Shown: positions 29,309 to 38,189, counted from the first letter of the stretch. The stretch is 64,000 nucleotides of DNA from Microbacterium sp. 2FI (GCF_005502885.1 NZ_SCMR01000020.1:1-64000); one strand, 5' to 3'. Numbers and translations: made by a program. The notes: generated by a model from the letters alone, not told the origin.

Positions 29309-30669
29309 GCGAGACGTTCACCCTGGTCAACCCGGCGACCGGGCGGGGGTTCCGCGAGGTTCGGCGCGCGAGCCTCGACGAGGTCGATGCGACCATCGCC
29401 CGGGCCGTCGTCGTGCAGCGCGCGTGGGCCGGCGTCGCGCCGGTCGCGCGCGCGGACGCGCTGCGTCGCTTCGCGCGGGTCGTCGAGGAGCACGTCGAGG
29501 AGCTCGCTCAGCTCGAGGTGCTGAACTCGGGCCACCCGATCGAGTCGGCGCGATGGGAGGCGTCGCACGTCGCCCAGGTGCTGAACTTCTACGCCGGCGC
29601 CCCCGAGCGGCTGAGCGGGCAGCAGATTCCCGTGTCGGGCGGCCTCGACGTGACCTTCCACGAGCCGTACGGCGTGGTCGGGATCATCGTGCCGTGGAAC
29701 TTCCCCATGACGATCGCGTCGTGGGGCTTCGCGCCGGCGCTCGCCGCGGGCAACGCGGTCGTGCTGAAGCCCGCCGAGCTCACGCCGCTGACAGCGATCC
29801 GCCTCGGCGAACTCGCGGTCGAGGCGGGGCTGCCGGAGGGGCTGTTCGCGGTCGTGACCGGATCGGGATCGCTCGTCGGCCAGCGCTTCGTCTCGCACCC
29901 CAACGTGCGGAAGGTCGTCTTCACCGGATCGACCGAGGTCGGCATCGACGTCGCGGCCGGGTGTGCTCGCGGCCTCAAGCCGGTGACGCTCGAACTCGGC
30001 GGCAAGAGCGCCAACATCGTCTTCGACGACGCGAACCTCGAACTCGCCGCTGCCGCAGCCCCGGGCGCCGTGTTCGACAACGCCGGCCAGGACTGCTGCG
30101 CGCGCAGCCGCATCCTCGTGCAGCGAAGCGTGTACGACCGGTTCCTCGAGCTGCTCGAACCCGCCGTCGCCGCGTGGCGGGTGGGCGACCCCGCGCTGGA
30201 GTCCACACAGATGGGCCCGCTCATCTCGGCATCCCATCGCGACACCGTCGCCGGCTTCCTCGAGGGTGCCCACATCGCGTTCCGCGGGAGCGCGCCCGAA
30301 GGCGACGGGTTCTGGATGCCGCCGGCGGTGGTCCTCGCCGGGCGCGACGACCGGATCGCCCGGGACGAGGTCTTCGGCCCGGTCGTGGCCGTGCTGCCCT
30401 TCGACGACGAGGCCGACGGCATCCGCCTCGCGAACGACACGATCTACGGGCTCGCCGGCTCGATCTGGACCGAGAACCTCGGCCGTGCCGTGCGCGTCTC
30501 GCGTGCGGTGAAGAGCGGCGTGCTGTCGGTGAATTCGCACGCGTCGGTGCGGTACTGGACACCCTTCGGGGGCATGAAGGCCTCGGGACTCGGCCGTGAG
30601 CTCGGACCGGATGCCGCCGAGCACTTCACCGAGACCAAGAACGTCTTCTTCGCGACGGATCCGTCGTGA
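29305..30669 (+). CDS. NAD-dependent aldehyde dehydrogenase
   Basis: 454 aa ALDH superfamily: substrate/cofactor segment IIVPWNFPMTIASW, NAD site VVFTGSTEVG, catalytic Glu in LELGGKSANIVF and catalytic Cys in NAGQDCCARSR. ATG overlaps the hydrolase stop, with GGAGGGAGG before it. Would oxidise the aldehyde of a gamma-glutamyl-amine intermediate to the acid (PuuC-like step). Slightly shorter than the usual 480-500 aa because of a compact N-terminus. Confidence 0.93.
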   Translation: MSETFTLVNPATGRGFREVRRASLDEVDATIARAVVVQRAWAGVAPVARADALRRFARVVEEHVEELAQLEVLNSGHPIESARWEASHVAQVLNFYAGAPERLSGQQIPVSGGLDVTFHEPYGVVGIIVPWNFPMTIASWGFAPALAAGNAVVLKPAELTPLTAIRLGELAVEAGLPEGLFAVVTGSGSLVGQRFVSHPNVRKVVFTGSTEVGIDVAAGCARGLKPVTLELGGKSANIVFDDANLELAAAAAPGAVFDNAGQDCCARSRILVQRSVYDRFLELLEPAVAAWRVGDPALESTQMGPLISASHRDTVAGFLEGAHIAFRGSAPEGDGFWMPPAVVLAGRDDRIARDEVFGPVVAVLPFDDEADGIRLANDTIYGLAGSIWTENLGRAVRVSRAVKSGVLSVNSHASVRYWTPFGGMKASGLGRELGPDAAEHFTETKNVFFATDPS

Positions 30670-30697
30670 GCACAGCTCAGAACCAGAAGGGAACAGC

Positions 30698-31471
30698 ATG
30701 GATCTGACCCAGCGACTGAAAGACCGCGTCGCCATCATCACCGGCGGCGCATCGGGCATCGGCCTCGCCACCGCACGGCGGTTCGCAGCCGAGGGGGCCT
30801 TCGTCGTGATCGCCGACCTCGACCCGGCCACGGGTGAAGCCGCGGCATCCGAGGTCGGAGGTGTCTTCCGCCGTCTCGACGTGGCCGACGAGGCGCTTGT
30901 GAACGAGGTGTTCGACGGCGTCGCGGCCGATTTCGGCCGCCTCGACATCGCCTTCAACAACGCCGGCATCTCTCCCGCCGACGACGACTCGATCGAGACC
31001 ACCGAGCTGCCGGCGTGGGATCGGGTGCAGGACGTCAACCTCAAGAGCGTGTATCTGTGCTCGCGAGCGGCGCTGCGGCACATGGTGCCCGCGGGCCGCG
31101 GGTCGATCATCAACACCGCCTCGTTCGTGGCGCTGCTGGGCTCGGCGACGTCGCAGATCTCGTACACGGCGTCCAAGGGGGGCGTGCTCGCGATGACCCG
31201 CGAGCTGGGTGTGCAGTTCGCGCGGCAGGGGATCCGTGTGAACGCGCTGTGCCCCGGACCCGTGAACACCCCGCTCCTGCAGGAGCTGTTCGCGAAAGAC
31301 CCCGAGCGCGCGCAGCGCCGGCTCGTGCACGTGCCGGTCGGCCGATTCGCCGAGCCCGAAGAGATGGCGGCAGCCGTCGCCTTCCTCGCCTCGGACGACG
31401 CGTCATTCATCACGGCGACCGCCTTCGTCGTCGACGGCGGCATCACCAACGCCTACGTGACGCCGCTCTGA
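30698..31471 (+). CDS. Short-chain dehydrogenase/reductase
   Basis: 257 aa classical SDR: TGGASGIGLA cofactor motif, NNAG, catalytic Ser (INTASF) and YTASK (YxxxK). Likely NAD-dependent alcohol oxidation. In an ethanolamine route it would convert gamma-glutamylethanolamide to the aldehyde used by the ALDH; if the substrate is a diamine this step would be an aminotransferase or oxidase instead, so the SDR itself argues for an amino alcohol. AGAAGG ribosome binding site. Confidence 0.9.
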   Translation: MDLTQRLKDRVAIITGGASGIGLATARRFAAEGAFVVIADLDPATGEAAASEVGGVFRRLDVADEALVNEVFDGVAADFGRLDIAFNNAGISPADDDSIETTELPAWDRVQDVNLKSVYLCSRAALRHMVPAGRGSIINTASFVALLGSATSQISYTASKGGVLAMTRELGVQFARQGIRVNALCPGPVNTPLLQELFAKDPERAQRRLVHVPVGRFAEPEEMAAAVAFLASDDASFITATAFVVDGGITNAYVTPL

Positions 31472-31496
31472 CCCGGCCGTCTCGGTGTCTCCACTG

Positions 31497-31580
31497 TTCA
31501 TAACTCCGGATGAAAGGCGGGAACGGATGCCGACCACGGCGTGTCAGGCTACAGCTGTCACATCCGTCCGGAGTTGTGAA
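31497..31580. promoter_or_regulatory. Long-spaced inverted repeat upstream of the FadR gene
   Basis: Arms TTCATAACTCCGGA (31497-31510) and TCCGGAGTTGTGAA (31567-31580), one mismatch, 56 nt apart, directly before the regulator gene. Candidate operator bound by a looped dimer pair, or a regulatory hairpin. Confidence 0.45.
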
Positions 31581-31600
31581 CCGGGGGAGCGAGGAGAGAC

Positions 31601-32317
31601 GTGACCGAAGCGCCGCTGCGGGAGGTGCGCCGGGCCGTGTACCGGCCGGTGCGCGAGGGGAACGCCCTCGAAGACACCGTCGCGCGCCTCGTGCAGACCA
31701 TCCGGCTCGGGGTCGTCGCCCCGGGTGAGTCACTGCCGCCCGAGCGCGAGCTCGCCACCCGGTACGCGGTCAGCCGCGACACGGTGCGCGAGGCGATCCG
31801 CGAGCTCGCCGACACAGGCTTCCTCGTGCGCCGGCGCGGAAGGTACGGCGGCACCTTCGTCGCCGACCCGCTGCCGCAGCCGCCGCACCCGGGCGAGGTC
31901 GATGCGGCCGAGCTCGACGACGTGCTGGGACTTCGGCGCGTGATCGAGGCGGGAGCCGCCCGTGCGGCGGCCGGCAGATCGCTCGACCCGGCCACCCGCG
32001 ACGAGCTGTGGGCGCGGCACGAGGCGGCGGCCGCGGCATCCGAATCCGACTACCGGCGTCTCGACACCCTGCTGCACCTGACGATCGCCGAGGTCGCCGG
32101 CATCCCGTCGCTCGTCGCGCTCGCCGCCGAGAACCGCGCCCGCGTGAACGCGTGGCTCGATACGTTCCCGCTGCTGCCGCGCAACATCGAGCACTCCAAC
32201 GCCCAGCACGAGCGCATCATCACCGCGATCCTCGCCGGGCGAGCGGATGCCGCCGAGGCCGCGGTGCTCGACCACCTCGCGGGGTCGGAGGCGCTGCTGC
32301 GCGGCTTCCTCAGCTGA
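31601..32317 (+). CDS. FadR/GntR-family transcriptional regulator
   Basis: 238 aa. N-terminal winged helix (about 20-85) with LPPERELATRYAVSRDTVREAI, the classic GntR recognition helix; C-terminal FCD helical ligand domain with histidines and acidic residues (for example RRVIEAGAARAA, LHLTIAEVAG, HERIITAILAGRADAAEAAV). GTG start after GAGGAGA. Likely the ligand-responsive repressor of the upstream catabolic operon. Confidence 0.9.
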   Translation: MTEAPLREVRRAVYRPVREGNALEDTVARLVQTIRLGVVAPGESLPPERELATRYAVSRDTVREAIRELADTGFLVRRRGRYGGTFVADPLPQPPHPGEVDAAELDDVLGLRRVIEAGAARAAAGRSLDPATRDELWARHEAAAAASESDYRRLDTLLHLTIAEVAGIPSLVALAAENRARVNAWLDTFPLLPRNIEHSNAQHERIITAILAGRADAAEAAVLDHLAGSEALLRGFLS

Positions 32318-32325
32318 GCCGCGTC

Positions 32326-32331
32326 TACGCT
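32326..32331 (+). promoter_or_regulatory. -10 element of the SseB-like gene
   Basis: TACGCT followed by 6 nt and GTG at 32338; decides the start of the next gene. Confidence 0.45.
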
Positions 32332-32337
32332 GGTGAG

Positions 32338-32748
32338 GTGGCAGGCAAGAAGCGCAGAGGCAAGGGCAAGGAGCCGCTCGAGTTCCGCAACACACAGCTC
32401 GGCGACGCGCTGCAGACGCAGGACATGGCGGCGGTCGCGTTCGCGCTGCGCCATGGGCCGACCGTCGTGCCGCTCATGCGGCCCGGTCAGCGCGACGATC
32501 CACTCGACGTCGGAGAGGTCTGGACCTACCGCGATCCGAAGAGCGGCGACGTCGCGCTGCTGCTCTTCAGCGATGCGGCGAACAAGCCCGCGACGCTGCC
32601 GCCCGGCGTCGCCCTGCAGTCGCCGGCATGGCTGCGCGCGTTCCTCGGCACGCACGAGGCCGAGATCACGACGGTGTTCTTCGACATCGCCGGCCCCCAT
32701 CCGCTGCAGGCGACGCCCGCCGACCTGATCGCGGCGCTCGACGCCTGA
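32338..32748 (+). CDS. SseB-like domain protein
   Basis: 136 aa beginning with GTG (MAGKKRRGKGKEPLEF), a basic tail, then an SseB-type alpha/beta domain with VGEVWTYRDPKSGDVALLLFSD and GVALQSPAWLRAFL. Function unknown. A longer frame upstream is not supported, because the TACGCT hexamer sits six bases before this GTG. Confidence 0.7.
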   Translation: MAGKKRRGKGKEPLEFRNTQLGDALQTQDMAAVAFALRHGPTVVPLMRPGQRDDPLDVGEVWTYRDPKSGDVALLLFSDAANKPATLPPGVALQSPAWLRAFLGTHEAEITTVFFDIAGPHPLQATPADLIAALDA

Positions 32749-32822
32749 GCGGGCGCCGACGGCTTCGCCGACACTCCGACGCGGCCGTCGGTGAATGGCG
32801 CCGGCGCTGGCACGCTCGCGGG

Positions 32823-32927
32823 ATGGAGTACCTCCTCGTGGGGCTCGTCTGCGCTGCCGGGCTCGTGATTCCGATCCTTCTCGCGATGGGGGATCGGCAC
32901 GACAGGCGCCGGCCACGGGGGCGGTGA
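32823..32927 (+). CDS. Possible 34-aa membrane peptide
   Basis: MEYLLVGLVCAAGLVIPILL forms one TM helix, followed by a basic tail RRRPRGR. Ends 4 nt before the next lipoprotein gene. Plausible small membrane protein, but short and without a clear ribosome binding site. Confidence 0.35.
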   Translation: MEYLLVGLVCAAGLVIPILLAMGDRHDRRRPRGR

Positions 32928-32931
32928 GCGG

Positions 32932-33351
32932 ATGCTGCGTGATCGGCCACGGGGACGGCGTCGTCGCTGCCTGCACGCAAGCCTGGCGCTGGGCCTGCTC
33001 GCCGCAGGCCTGACGGCGTGCACGGTGGGCGCAGGGGTGCCCTCATCGGGCCCCCTCGCGGTGTACCCGCGCCCCGAAGCCGGCATGGACGCCCTGCTCG
33101 AGGGCACGCTGCGCACAGACGGCGGCTGCATCCGTGTGGAGTATCCGCCAGAGGGGGACGTCGTGCCGACGTTCCCTGCGGGCGATGCGACCTGGGACGA
33201 GGAGCAGGGTGTGCTCACGTGGCGTGATGGCGAGTATGCCGACGGTGACGCGATCGCCCTCGGCGGCGGCTTCAGCCCGACGACCGATGCCGGCGGCTAT
33301 ATGCCCGAGGCGTGCGGCGGACTCGACGTGTTCGTCGTGTCTCCGTTCTGA
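32932..33351 (+). CDS. Small lipoprotein
   Basis: 139 aa: basic N-terminus RGRRRRCLH, hydrophobic stretch, lipobox LTAC (Cys about 27). The mature domain is an acidic, beta-rich fold of about 110 residues with Cys in GGCIRVEY and EACGGLDVF. Unknown function. Confidence 0.75.
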   Translation: MLRDRPRGRRRRCLHASLALGLLAAGLTACTVGAGVPSSGPLAVYPRPEAGMDALLEGTLRTDGGCIRVEYPPEGDVVPTFPAGDATWDEEQGVLTWRDGEYADGDAIALGGGFSPTTDAGGYMPEACGGLDVFVVSPF

Positions 33352-33384
33352 ACGGATTTGGACGCCAGCCGGGCAGGGCAGCCC

Positions 33385-33472
33385 TGCGCCGAGCCGATAC
33401 TTCCGTGCCGAACCGATAGGTTCCGTGCGCACGAAACATGTCGGCTCGGCGCAGACCTATCGGCTCGGCGCA
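33385..33472. terminator. Multi-armed palindromic element between convergent genes
   Basis: Perfect 15-nt arms TGCGCCGAGCCGATA (33385-33399) and TATCGGCTCGGCGCA (33458-33472), with two internal diverged copies of the same GCCGA(G/A)CCGATA unit. Between the lipoprotein gene and radA, so a bidirectional terminator is likely; also a repeat family candidate. Confidence 0.5.
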
Positions 33473-33567
33473 ACTCGGGTCCGAAGGCTCGGCGAGAACA
33501 GGCCGGCTCGGCGGGATGTGGGTGCCCGCGAACGAGCGGTCGGGTGAGCGGATGCTGCGCGGCACGC

Positions 33568-34935
33568 TCAGAAATCGGGAACGTCGTCGCCCGGACGAGA
33601 CTTGATCCGCGTGCGCAGGTCGCCGAGCGCCCCGCTCAGGGTGCCGGAGCGGTTGTCGATCACGTCGGTGTAGCCGAGGCGTGCGGCTTCGGTGCGCCGC
33701 TGCGCGGCTTGGGTCACCGGCCGAACCTCACCGGCGAGGCTGAGCTCGCCGACCGCGGCGATCGTGCGCGGCACTGCCTGGTTGCGCACGGACCCTGCGA
33801 CCGCGATCGCGATCGCGAGGTCGGCCGCGGGCTCGACGAAGCGCACCCCGCCGACGGTCGAGACGTACACGTCGAGATTCGAGGTGACGACGCCGGCCTT
33901 CTTCTCGAGCACCGCGAGAACCATCGCGACCCGCGCGCTGTCGACGCCGTTGACGATGCGCCGCGGGTTCGGCGCGCTGGTCTGAATCGTGAGCGCCTGC
34001 ACCTCGACCGGCATCGCGCGACGCCCCTCGAGTGCGATCGCGACGCACGTGCCGGGCTCGGTCGGCCCGTGACCCAGGAAGAGGGCGCTCGGATCGGGAA
34101 CCTCGGCGATGCCCGCGCCGGTCATGTCGAAGCATCCGACCTCGTCCGTCGGCCCGAAGCGGTTCTTGAGCGCGCGCACGAACCGCAGCGACGTCTGCCG
34201 GTCGCCCTCGAAGTGGCACACCACGTCGACGAGGTGCTCGAGGATGCGGGGGCCCGCGATCGATCCGTCTTTCGTGACATGCCCGACGATGATGACGGGC
34301 AGCCCACGATCCTTCGCGACGCGGATGAGGGTCGACGCCACCTCGCGCACCTGCGACGGGTGACCGGCCATGCCCTCCGACATCGAGGACGACACGGTCT
34401 GCACCGAGTCGACGATGAGCAGCTCGGGCTCGACCTGATCGACGTGGCCGAGGATCGTCGCGAGGTCGGTCTCTGCCGCGAGGTACAGCTCGTCGTGCAG
34501 CGCGCCGGTGCGCTCGGCCCGCAGGCGCACCTGCGCGGTCGACTCCTCGGCGCTCGCGTACAGCACGCGGCGGCCGGCCTTCGCCGACTGCGCTGCGACT
34601 TCGAGCAGCAGGGTGGACTTGCCGACGCCCGGCTCGCCCGACAGCAGGATGGCCGCACCTGGCACGAGCCCGCCGCCGAGCACGCGGTCGAACTCGCCGA
34701 CGCCGGTCGTGCGCCGCGGCGCATCGCGCGTGTCGATGCGGGTGATGGGCTGCGCGGCGCGCCCCGCGCCCGGGGCGACCGGGGCCACCTGCCGCGTGAG
34801 CCCGGTGGGCTCGGCCGCCTCGACGACGGTGCCCCACTGCTGGCACTCGCCGCAGCGCCCCACCCACTTGAGGGTCGTCCAGCCGCACTCGGTGCAGCGG
34901 TACGGAGAGGGCGCGGTCGTGCGGCGGGTGGCCAT
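33568..34935 (-). CDS. radA: DNA repair protein RadA
   Basis: 455 aa RecA-like branch-migration helicase. N-terminal C4 zinc finger YRCTECGWTTLKWVGRCGEC, Walker A GEPGVGKST (about 100), RadA signature LKNRFGPTDEVG, and a C-terminal Lon-protease-like domain. The ATG at 34935 gives the standard opening just before the zinc finger and has TACGCT six bases upstream, so leaderless. Confidence 0.96.
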   Translation of the reverse strand: MATRRTTAPSPYRCTECGWTTLKWVGRCGECQQWGTVVEAAEPTGLTRQVAPVAPGAGRAAQPITRIDTRDAPRRTTGVGEFDRVLGGGLVPGAAILLSGEPGVGKSTLLLEVAAQSAKAGRRVLYASAEESTAQVRLRAERTGALHDELYLAAETDLATILGHVDQVEPELLIVDSVQTVSSSMSEGMAGHPSQVREVASTLIRVAKDRGLPVIIVGHVTKDGSIAGPRILEHLVDVVCHFEGDRQTSLRFVRALKNRFGPTDEVGCFDMTGAGIAEVPDPSALFLGHGPTEPGTCVAIALEGRRAMPVEVQALTIQTSAPNPRRIVNGVDSARVAMVLAVLEKKAGVVTSNLDVYVSTVGGVRFVEPAADLAIAIAVAGSVRNQAVPRTIAAVGELSLAGEVRPVTQAAQRRTEAARLGYTDVIDNRSGTLSGALGDLRTRIKSRPGDDVPDF

Positions 34936-34941
34936 TCCCTC

Positions 34942-34947
34942 AGCGTA
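34942..34947 (-). promoter_or_regulatory. -10 element of radA
   Basis: TACGCT on the minus strand, 6-nt spacer (GAGGGA) to the ATG. Confidence 0.5.
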
Positions 34948-34998
34948 GGCGGGGGTTCCGACGTCGCCCCGGTGGCGCGGCGGGGGTGATCCGAGAAG

Positions 34999-35016
34999 CG
35001 GATGCCGCGGCATCCG
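34999..35016 (-). terminator. ldh terminator hairpin
   Basis: Perfect palindrome CGGATGCCGCGGCATCCG just after the ldh stop. Confidence 0.6.
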
Positions 35017-35023
35017 TCGCCTG

Positions 35024-35974
35024 TCAACGCAACGAGTCGGCGACCTCTTGCAGTGTCGCGGCGGAGCGGTGGAAGAGCTCGAGCTCGTTCGGAGCGAACT
35101 GCGTCTCGCGGATCGCGGTCGCACCCGCCGCGCTCACGATCGAGGGGACCGAGAGGGCTACGCCGTCGACGCCGTGGAAGTCGCGCAGCACTGGCGACAC
35201 CGGCATGACCGCGTGCTCGTCGCCCAGGATCGCCTCGATGATGCGCGCGCTCGACAGGCCGATCGCGTAGTTCGTCGCGCCCTTGCCCTGAATGACTTTG
35301 TAGGCGGCATCCCGCACGTCGATCGCGATCTGGTCGAGTTCGGCCACCGTCATGCGGTCGCCCGCGGGCGTGACCCACTCGAGAATCGGAACGGTGCCGA
35401 TCGTGGCCTTCGACCACAGCGGGAACTCGGTGTCGCCGTGCTCGCCGACGATGTAGGCGTGCACGCTCGACGTCGAAACGCCGGCGCGCTCGGCGAGCTT
35501 CCACCGCAGGCGCGACGTGTCGAGCACCGTGCCCGAAGCGAAGATGCGCTCGGGTGGGAGGCCGGTGTCTTCCTGCGCGAGCACCGTCAGCACGTCGCAC
35601 GGGTTCGTGACGATGACGTAGACGGCGTTCGGGGCGACCTCGAGCAGCTGCGGCATCATGCGCTTCATGATTCCGGCGTTGACGCCCGCCAGCTCGATGC
35701 GGGTCTGCCCGGGGTTCTGCTTCGCGCCGGCGGTGATCACCACGACGTGCGAGCCCTCGACGACCGAGATATCGCTGCCACCCGTGATGTCGCTCGAGCC
35801 CGTGAACTGCGTGCCGTGGGCGAGGTCGAGGACCTCTGCCTCGACCTTCGCGGTCGCGATGTCGTACAGAGCGACGTGACGGGCGGACCCCCGGATGAGC
35901 GCGGCGTACGCGGTGCTCGAGCCGACGCTTCCGGCTCCGACGACGGTGACTTTCGAGTTCTCGATGACGGCCAT
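35024..35974 (-). CDS. ldh: L-lactate dehydrogenase
   Basis: 316 aa. NAD-binding GAGSVGSSTAYA, NPCDVLT segment, DTSRLRWKLAE substrate loop region and catalytic His in IVGEHGDTEFPLWS. Interconverts pyruvate and L-lactate with NADH. CAGACT six bases before the ATG is a weaker version of the leaderless -10 pattern. Nearly adjacent to the MFS gene upstream on the same strand. Confidence 0.95.
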   Translation of the reverse strand: MAVIENSKVTVVGAGSVGSSTAYAALIRGSARHVALYDIATAKVEAEVLDLAHGTQFTGSSDITGGSDISVVEGSHVVVITAGAKQNPGQTRIELAGVNAGIMKRMMPQLLEVAPNAVYVIVTNPCDVLTVLAQEDTGLPPERIFASGTVLDTSRLRWKLAERAGVSTSSVHAYIVGEHGDTEFPLWSKATIGTVPILEWVTPAGDRMTVAELDQIAIDVRDAAYKVIQGKGATNYAIGLSSARIIEAILGDEHAVMPVSPVLRDFHGVDGVALSVPSIVSAAGATAIRETQFAPNELELFHRSAATLQEVADSLR

Positions 35975-35978
35975 GCGG

Positions 35979-37385
35979 TCAGTCTGGCAGGGGACGGATG
36001 CCGGGGGCCACCGCTCCGCGCGGGTTGCGGATGCCGATGAACGACACGATCCCGCCCGCCGCGAACAGCGCCGCGGTGACGATCGCGGCGCGGTGGAAGC
36101 CGTTGAGGTCGAGGGCCTCTCCGACGATGAGTCCGATCATCGCGATCGTCAGCAGCCCGGCCACGCGCGCGACGGCGTTGTTGACCGCGGACGCGATGCC
36201 CGAGCGCGCGCTGTCGATGGCGCCCAGGATCGCAGTGGTGAGGGGCGAGACGGTCAAGGCGAGCCCGAATCCCATCACGATCATGGCGGGAAGCATCTGC
36301 CACCAGTACGTGAAGTCCTCGGAGACCGTCAGCAGGAGGAGGGTGCCGCCGGCCATCACGAGCGGCCCGGCGGTCATGAACAGCCGGGGGCCCCAGCGGC
36401 CTGCGAGAGAACCGAATCGCGAGCTCAGCAGGATGAGCAGGATCGTGGTCGGCAGGCTCGCGAGCCCCGCGAGAGTGGCCGCGAATCCCGCGCTCTGCTG
36501 CAGGTAGACCACCACGACGAACCCGTTGAGGGCGAGGGCGCCGTAGATGAACAGCGTCGCCAGGTTGCCGGCTGAGAAGTTGCGCACGCGGAAGAGATCC
36601 AGCGGCAGGATCGGGTGCGCCACCGTGCGCTGACGCAGGAGGAACGCCGCGAACATCAGGGCGCCGCCGACGAGCGGGATCCAGATCGCGGGAGCGGACC
36701 AACCGAGCCGTGGCTGTTCGATGAGGGCGAAGACCATCGCTCCGAGCCCGACCGTGCACAGGGCGGCTCCGATCCAGTCGATCGACGCGTCCGGGCGACG
36801 TGTGTCGGCGATGTCGACGCGCGTGAGCAGCCAGAGCACCAGAGCGATCGGCACGACGTTGATGAGGAAGGCGAAGCGCCACGACGCGAGATCCACGAGG
36901 ATGCCGCCGATCACCGGTCCCGCGATCATCGCCGTCGTCGTTCCTGCCGTCCAGACGCCGATCGCACGCCCCTGCGCCGCTCCCCGGAACGTCGAGGTGA
37001 TGATGGCGAGCGAGCTCGGCACGAGGAACGCGCCCGCCGCGCCCTGGACCGCGCGCGCCACGATGAGGAACTCGGCCGTCGGAGCCGCCGCGACCGCGAC
37101 CGATGCGATGCCGAATCCGATGAGCCCGACCCGAAGAACGAGGACGCGCCCGTACGCGTCGCTGACCGAGCCCGCGACGAGGATGAGGGCGCTCAGGGTC
37201 ACGAGGTAGGCGTCGACGACCCACTGCTGTGTCGTCAGTCCGCCGCCGAGCTCGGCGCTGATCGAGGGGAGCGCGACGTGCACGATCGTGCCGTCGAGGA
37301 AAGCGACGAACGAGGCTGCAACCGCGATCGTCAGGATGAGCCGCTCGGGCGTCGTCATGCGCTCGGGCGTCGAGGCGGTGGTCAC
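35979..37385 (-). CDS. MFS multidrug exporter (DHA2-like, 14 TM)
   Basis: About 468 aa, 14 predicted TM helices, with motif A-like GSVSDAYGRVLVLRVGL and motif C-like AGPVIGGILVDLASWRFAFLI. Drug/H+ antiporter of the DHA2 group; substrate unknown. Three GTG/ATG starts are possible (37415, 37385, 37358); 37385 is preferred because TAGCGT lies 7 nt upstream. The stop lies 4 bp before the ldh start on the same strand, so ldh may be co-transcribed with it. Confidence 0.88.
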   Translation of the reverse strand: MTTASTPERMTTPERLILTIAVAASFVAFLDGTIVHVALPSISAELGGGLTTQQWVVDAYLVTLSALILVAGSVSDAYGRVLVLRVGLIGFGIASVAVAAAPTAEFLIVARAVQGAAGAFLVPSSLAIITSTFRGAAQGRAIGVWTAGTTTAMIAGPVIGGILVDLASWRFAFLINVVPIALVLWLLTRVDIADTRRPDASIDWIGAALCTVGLGAMVFALIEQPRLGWSAPAIWIPLVGGALMFAAFLLRQRTVAHPILPLDLFRVRNFSAGNLATLFIYGALALNGFVVVVYLQQSAGFAATLAGLASLPTTILLILLSSRFGSLAGRWGPRLFMTAGPLVMAGGTLLLLTVSEDFTYWWQMLPAMIVMGFGLALTVSPLTTAILGAIDSARSGIASAVNNAVARVAGLLTIAMIGLIVGEALDLNGFHRAAIVTAALFAAGGIVSFIGIRNPRGAVAPGIRPLPD

Positions 37386-37424
37386 CTTGCTCACGCTAGA
37401 CCCGCCCGGCGACACCGGGGCCGG

Positions 37425-38006
37425 TCAGTACGGCAGAACCGAGATGACGTCCATCGTGCCGACCCTGATCTCGACCGAGGTCGATGCTCCACCCGACATC
37501 TCGTAGACGTAGGTGCCCGTGGTGCTCGCCCCCTCGTCGAGTGTTCCCGTCGGCGGCCCCGGGTCGATCACGAGGTCGGGGTCGGGCTCGCCGCTCGTCG
37601 ACATCGACCCGGCGAGGATCACCTCGACATCGGCGGCATCGGCCGGCCCGCCGGCCGTGCGCGCGATCGTGACGGTGACCGTCATGTAGACGTTCCCCTC
37701 GGCGGGACCAGCACCCGGATTGGCCGCCACGACGGCATCCGTCGCCTCGCGCTCAACACTGTCGACGACGACCGTGAAGCACTCGACGACGATCTCCTGG
37801 TCGACCGTGAACGGGTCGTCGACCGCGCCGGAGGGGGAGTCTGCCGCGGGCCCGGGGCAGTCGGACGCTTCTTCAGGGGCCGTGGTCTCGGTGACCTCGG
37901 CGACCGGGGTCTCGGGGCTGGGTGCGGGGGCGCTGCACGCGCTGGCGAGCAGGCTCATCGCGAGGAGGATGAGGATGCCGGATGCCGGCCCGAGACGCCG
38001 TGTCAT
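37425..38006 (-). CDS. Lipoprotein with DUF4352-like domain
   Basis: 193 aa. Signal peptide with lipobox LASAC (Cys about 24), a Pro/Thr/Glu-rich linker, then a beta-sandwich with VDQEIVVECFTVVVDSVE and VYMTVTVTIARTAGG, in the style of DUF4352 Ig-like lipoproteins. Unknown role. Last gene before the tRNA that marks the edge of the integrated element. Confidence 0.8.
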   Translation of the reverse strand: MTRRLGPASGILILLAMSLLASACSAPAPSPETPVAEVTETTAPEEASDCPGPAADSPSGAVDDPFTVDQEIVVECFTVVVDSVEREATDAVVAANPGAGPAEGNVYMTVTVTIARTAGGPADAADVEVILAGSMSTSGEPDPDLVIDPGPPTGTLDEGASTTGTYVYEMSGGASTSVEIRVGTMDVISVLPY

Positions 38007-38095
38007 GGGCGAATCCTGGCAGAGCGGCGCGCTGCGCGCGAGGGTGATTGTGGATGGATTCGCGGGACGGGCGAGCGTGTCGTAAGCTTTACGGC

Positions 38096-38183
38096 GGTGA
38101 CGTGTCCGAGCGGCCGAAGGTGCAACTCTCGAAAAGTTGTGTAGGGTAACCCCCTACCGTGGGTTCAAATCCCACCGTCACCG
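38096..38183 (+). tRNA. tRNA-Ser(CGA)
   Basis: 88 nt: acceptor GGTGACG/CGTCACC, D arm TCC...GGT-type with GAGCGGCCGAA loop, anticodon stem CAACT/AGTTG enclosing loop CTCGAAA (anticodon CGA, reads UCG), long class II variable arm around GTAGGG...CCCTAC, and T arm GTGGG-TTCAAAT-CCCAC. Discriminator G at 38183, and CCA is encoded at 38184-38186. Integration target of the element that follows. Confidence 0.95.
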
Positions 38184-38186
38184 CCA
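38150..38186 (+). other. Inferred attachment site (attL) at the tRNA 3' end
   Basis: Tyrosine integrases of this type recombine within the 3' half of tRNA genes, and the integrase gene lies 1 kb away. The second copy of this sequence was not found in the window, so exact core limits cannot be set. Confidence 0.4.
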
Positions 38187-38189
38187 CTT

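Noticed and set aside
31601..32317. Regulator as a plain GntR/YtrA type
   Set aside because: The C-terminal part has the all-helical FCD pattern and length, which places it in the FadR branch.
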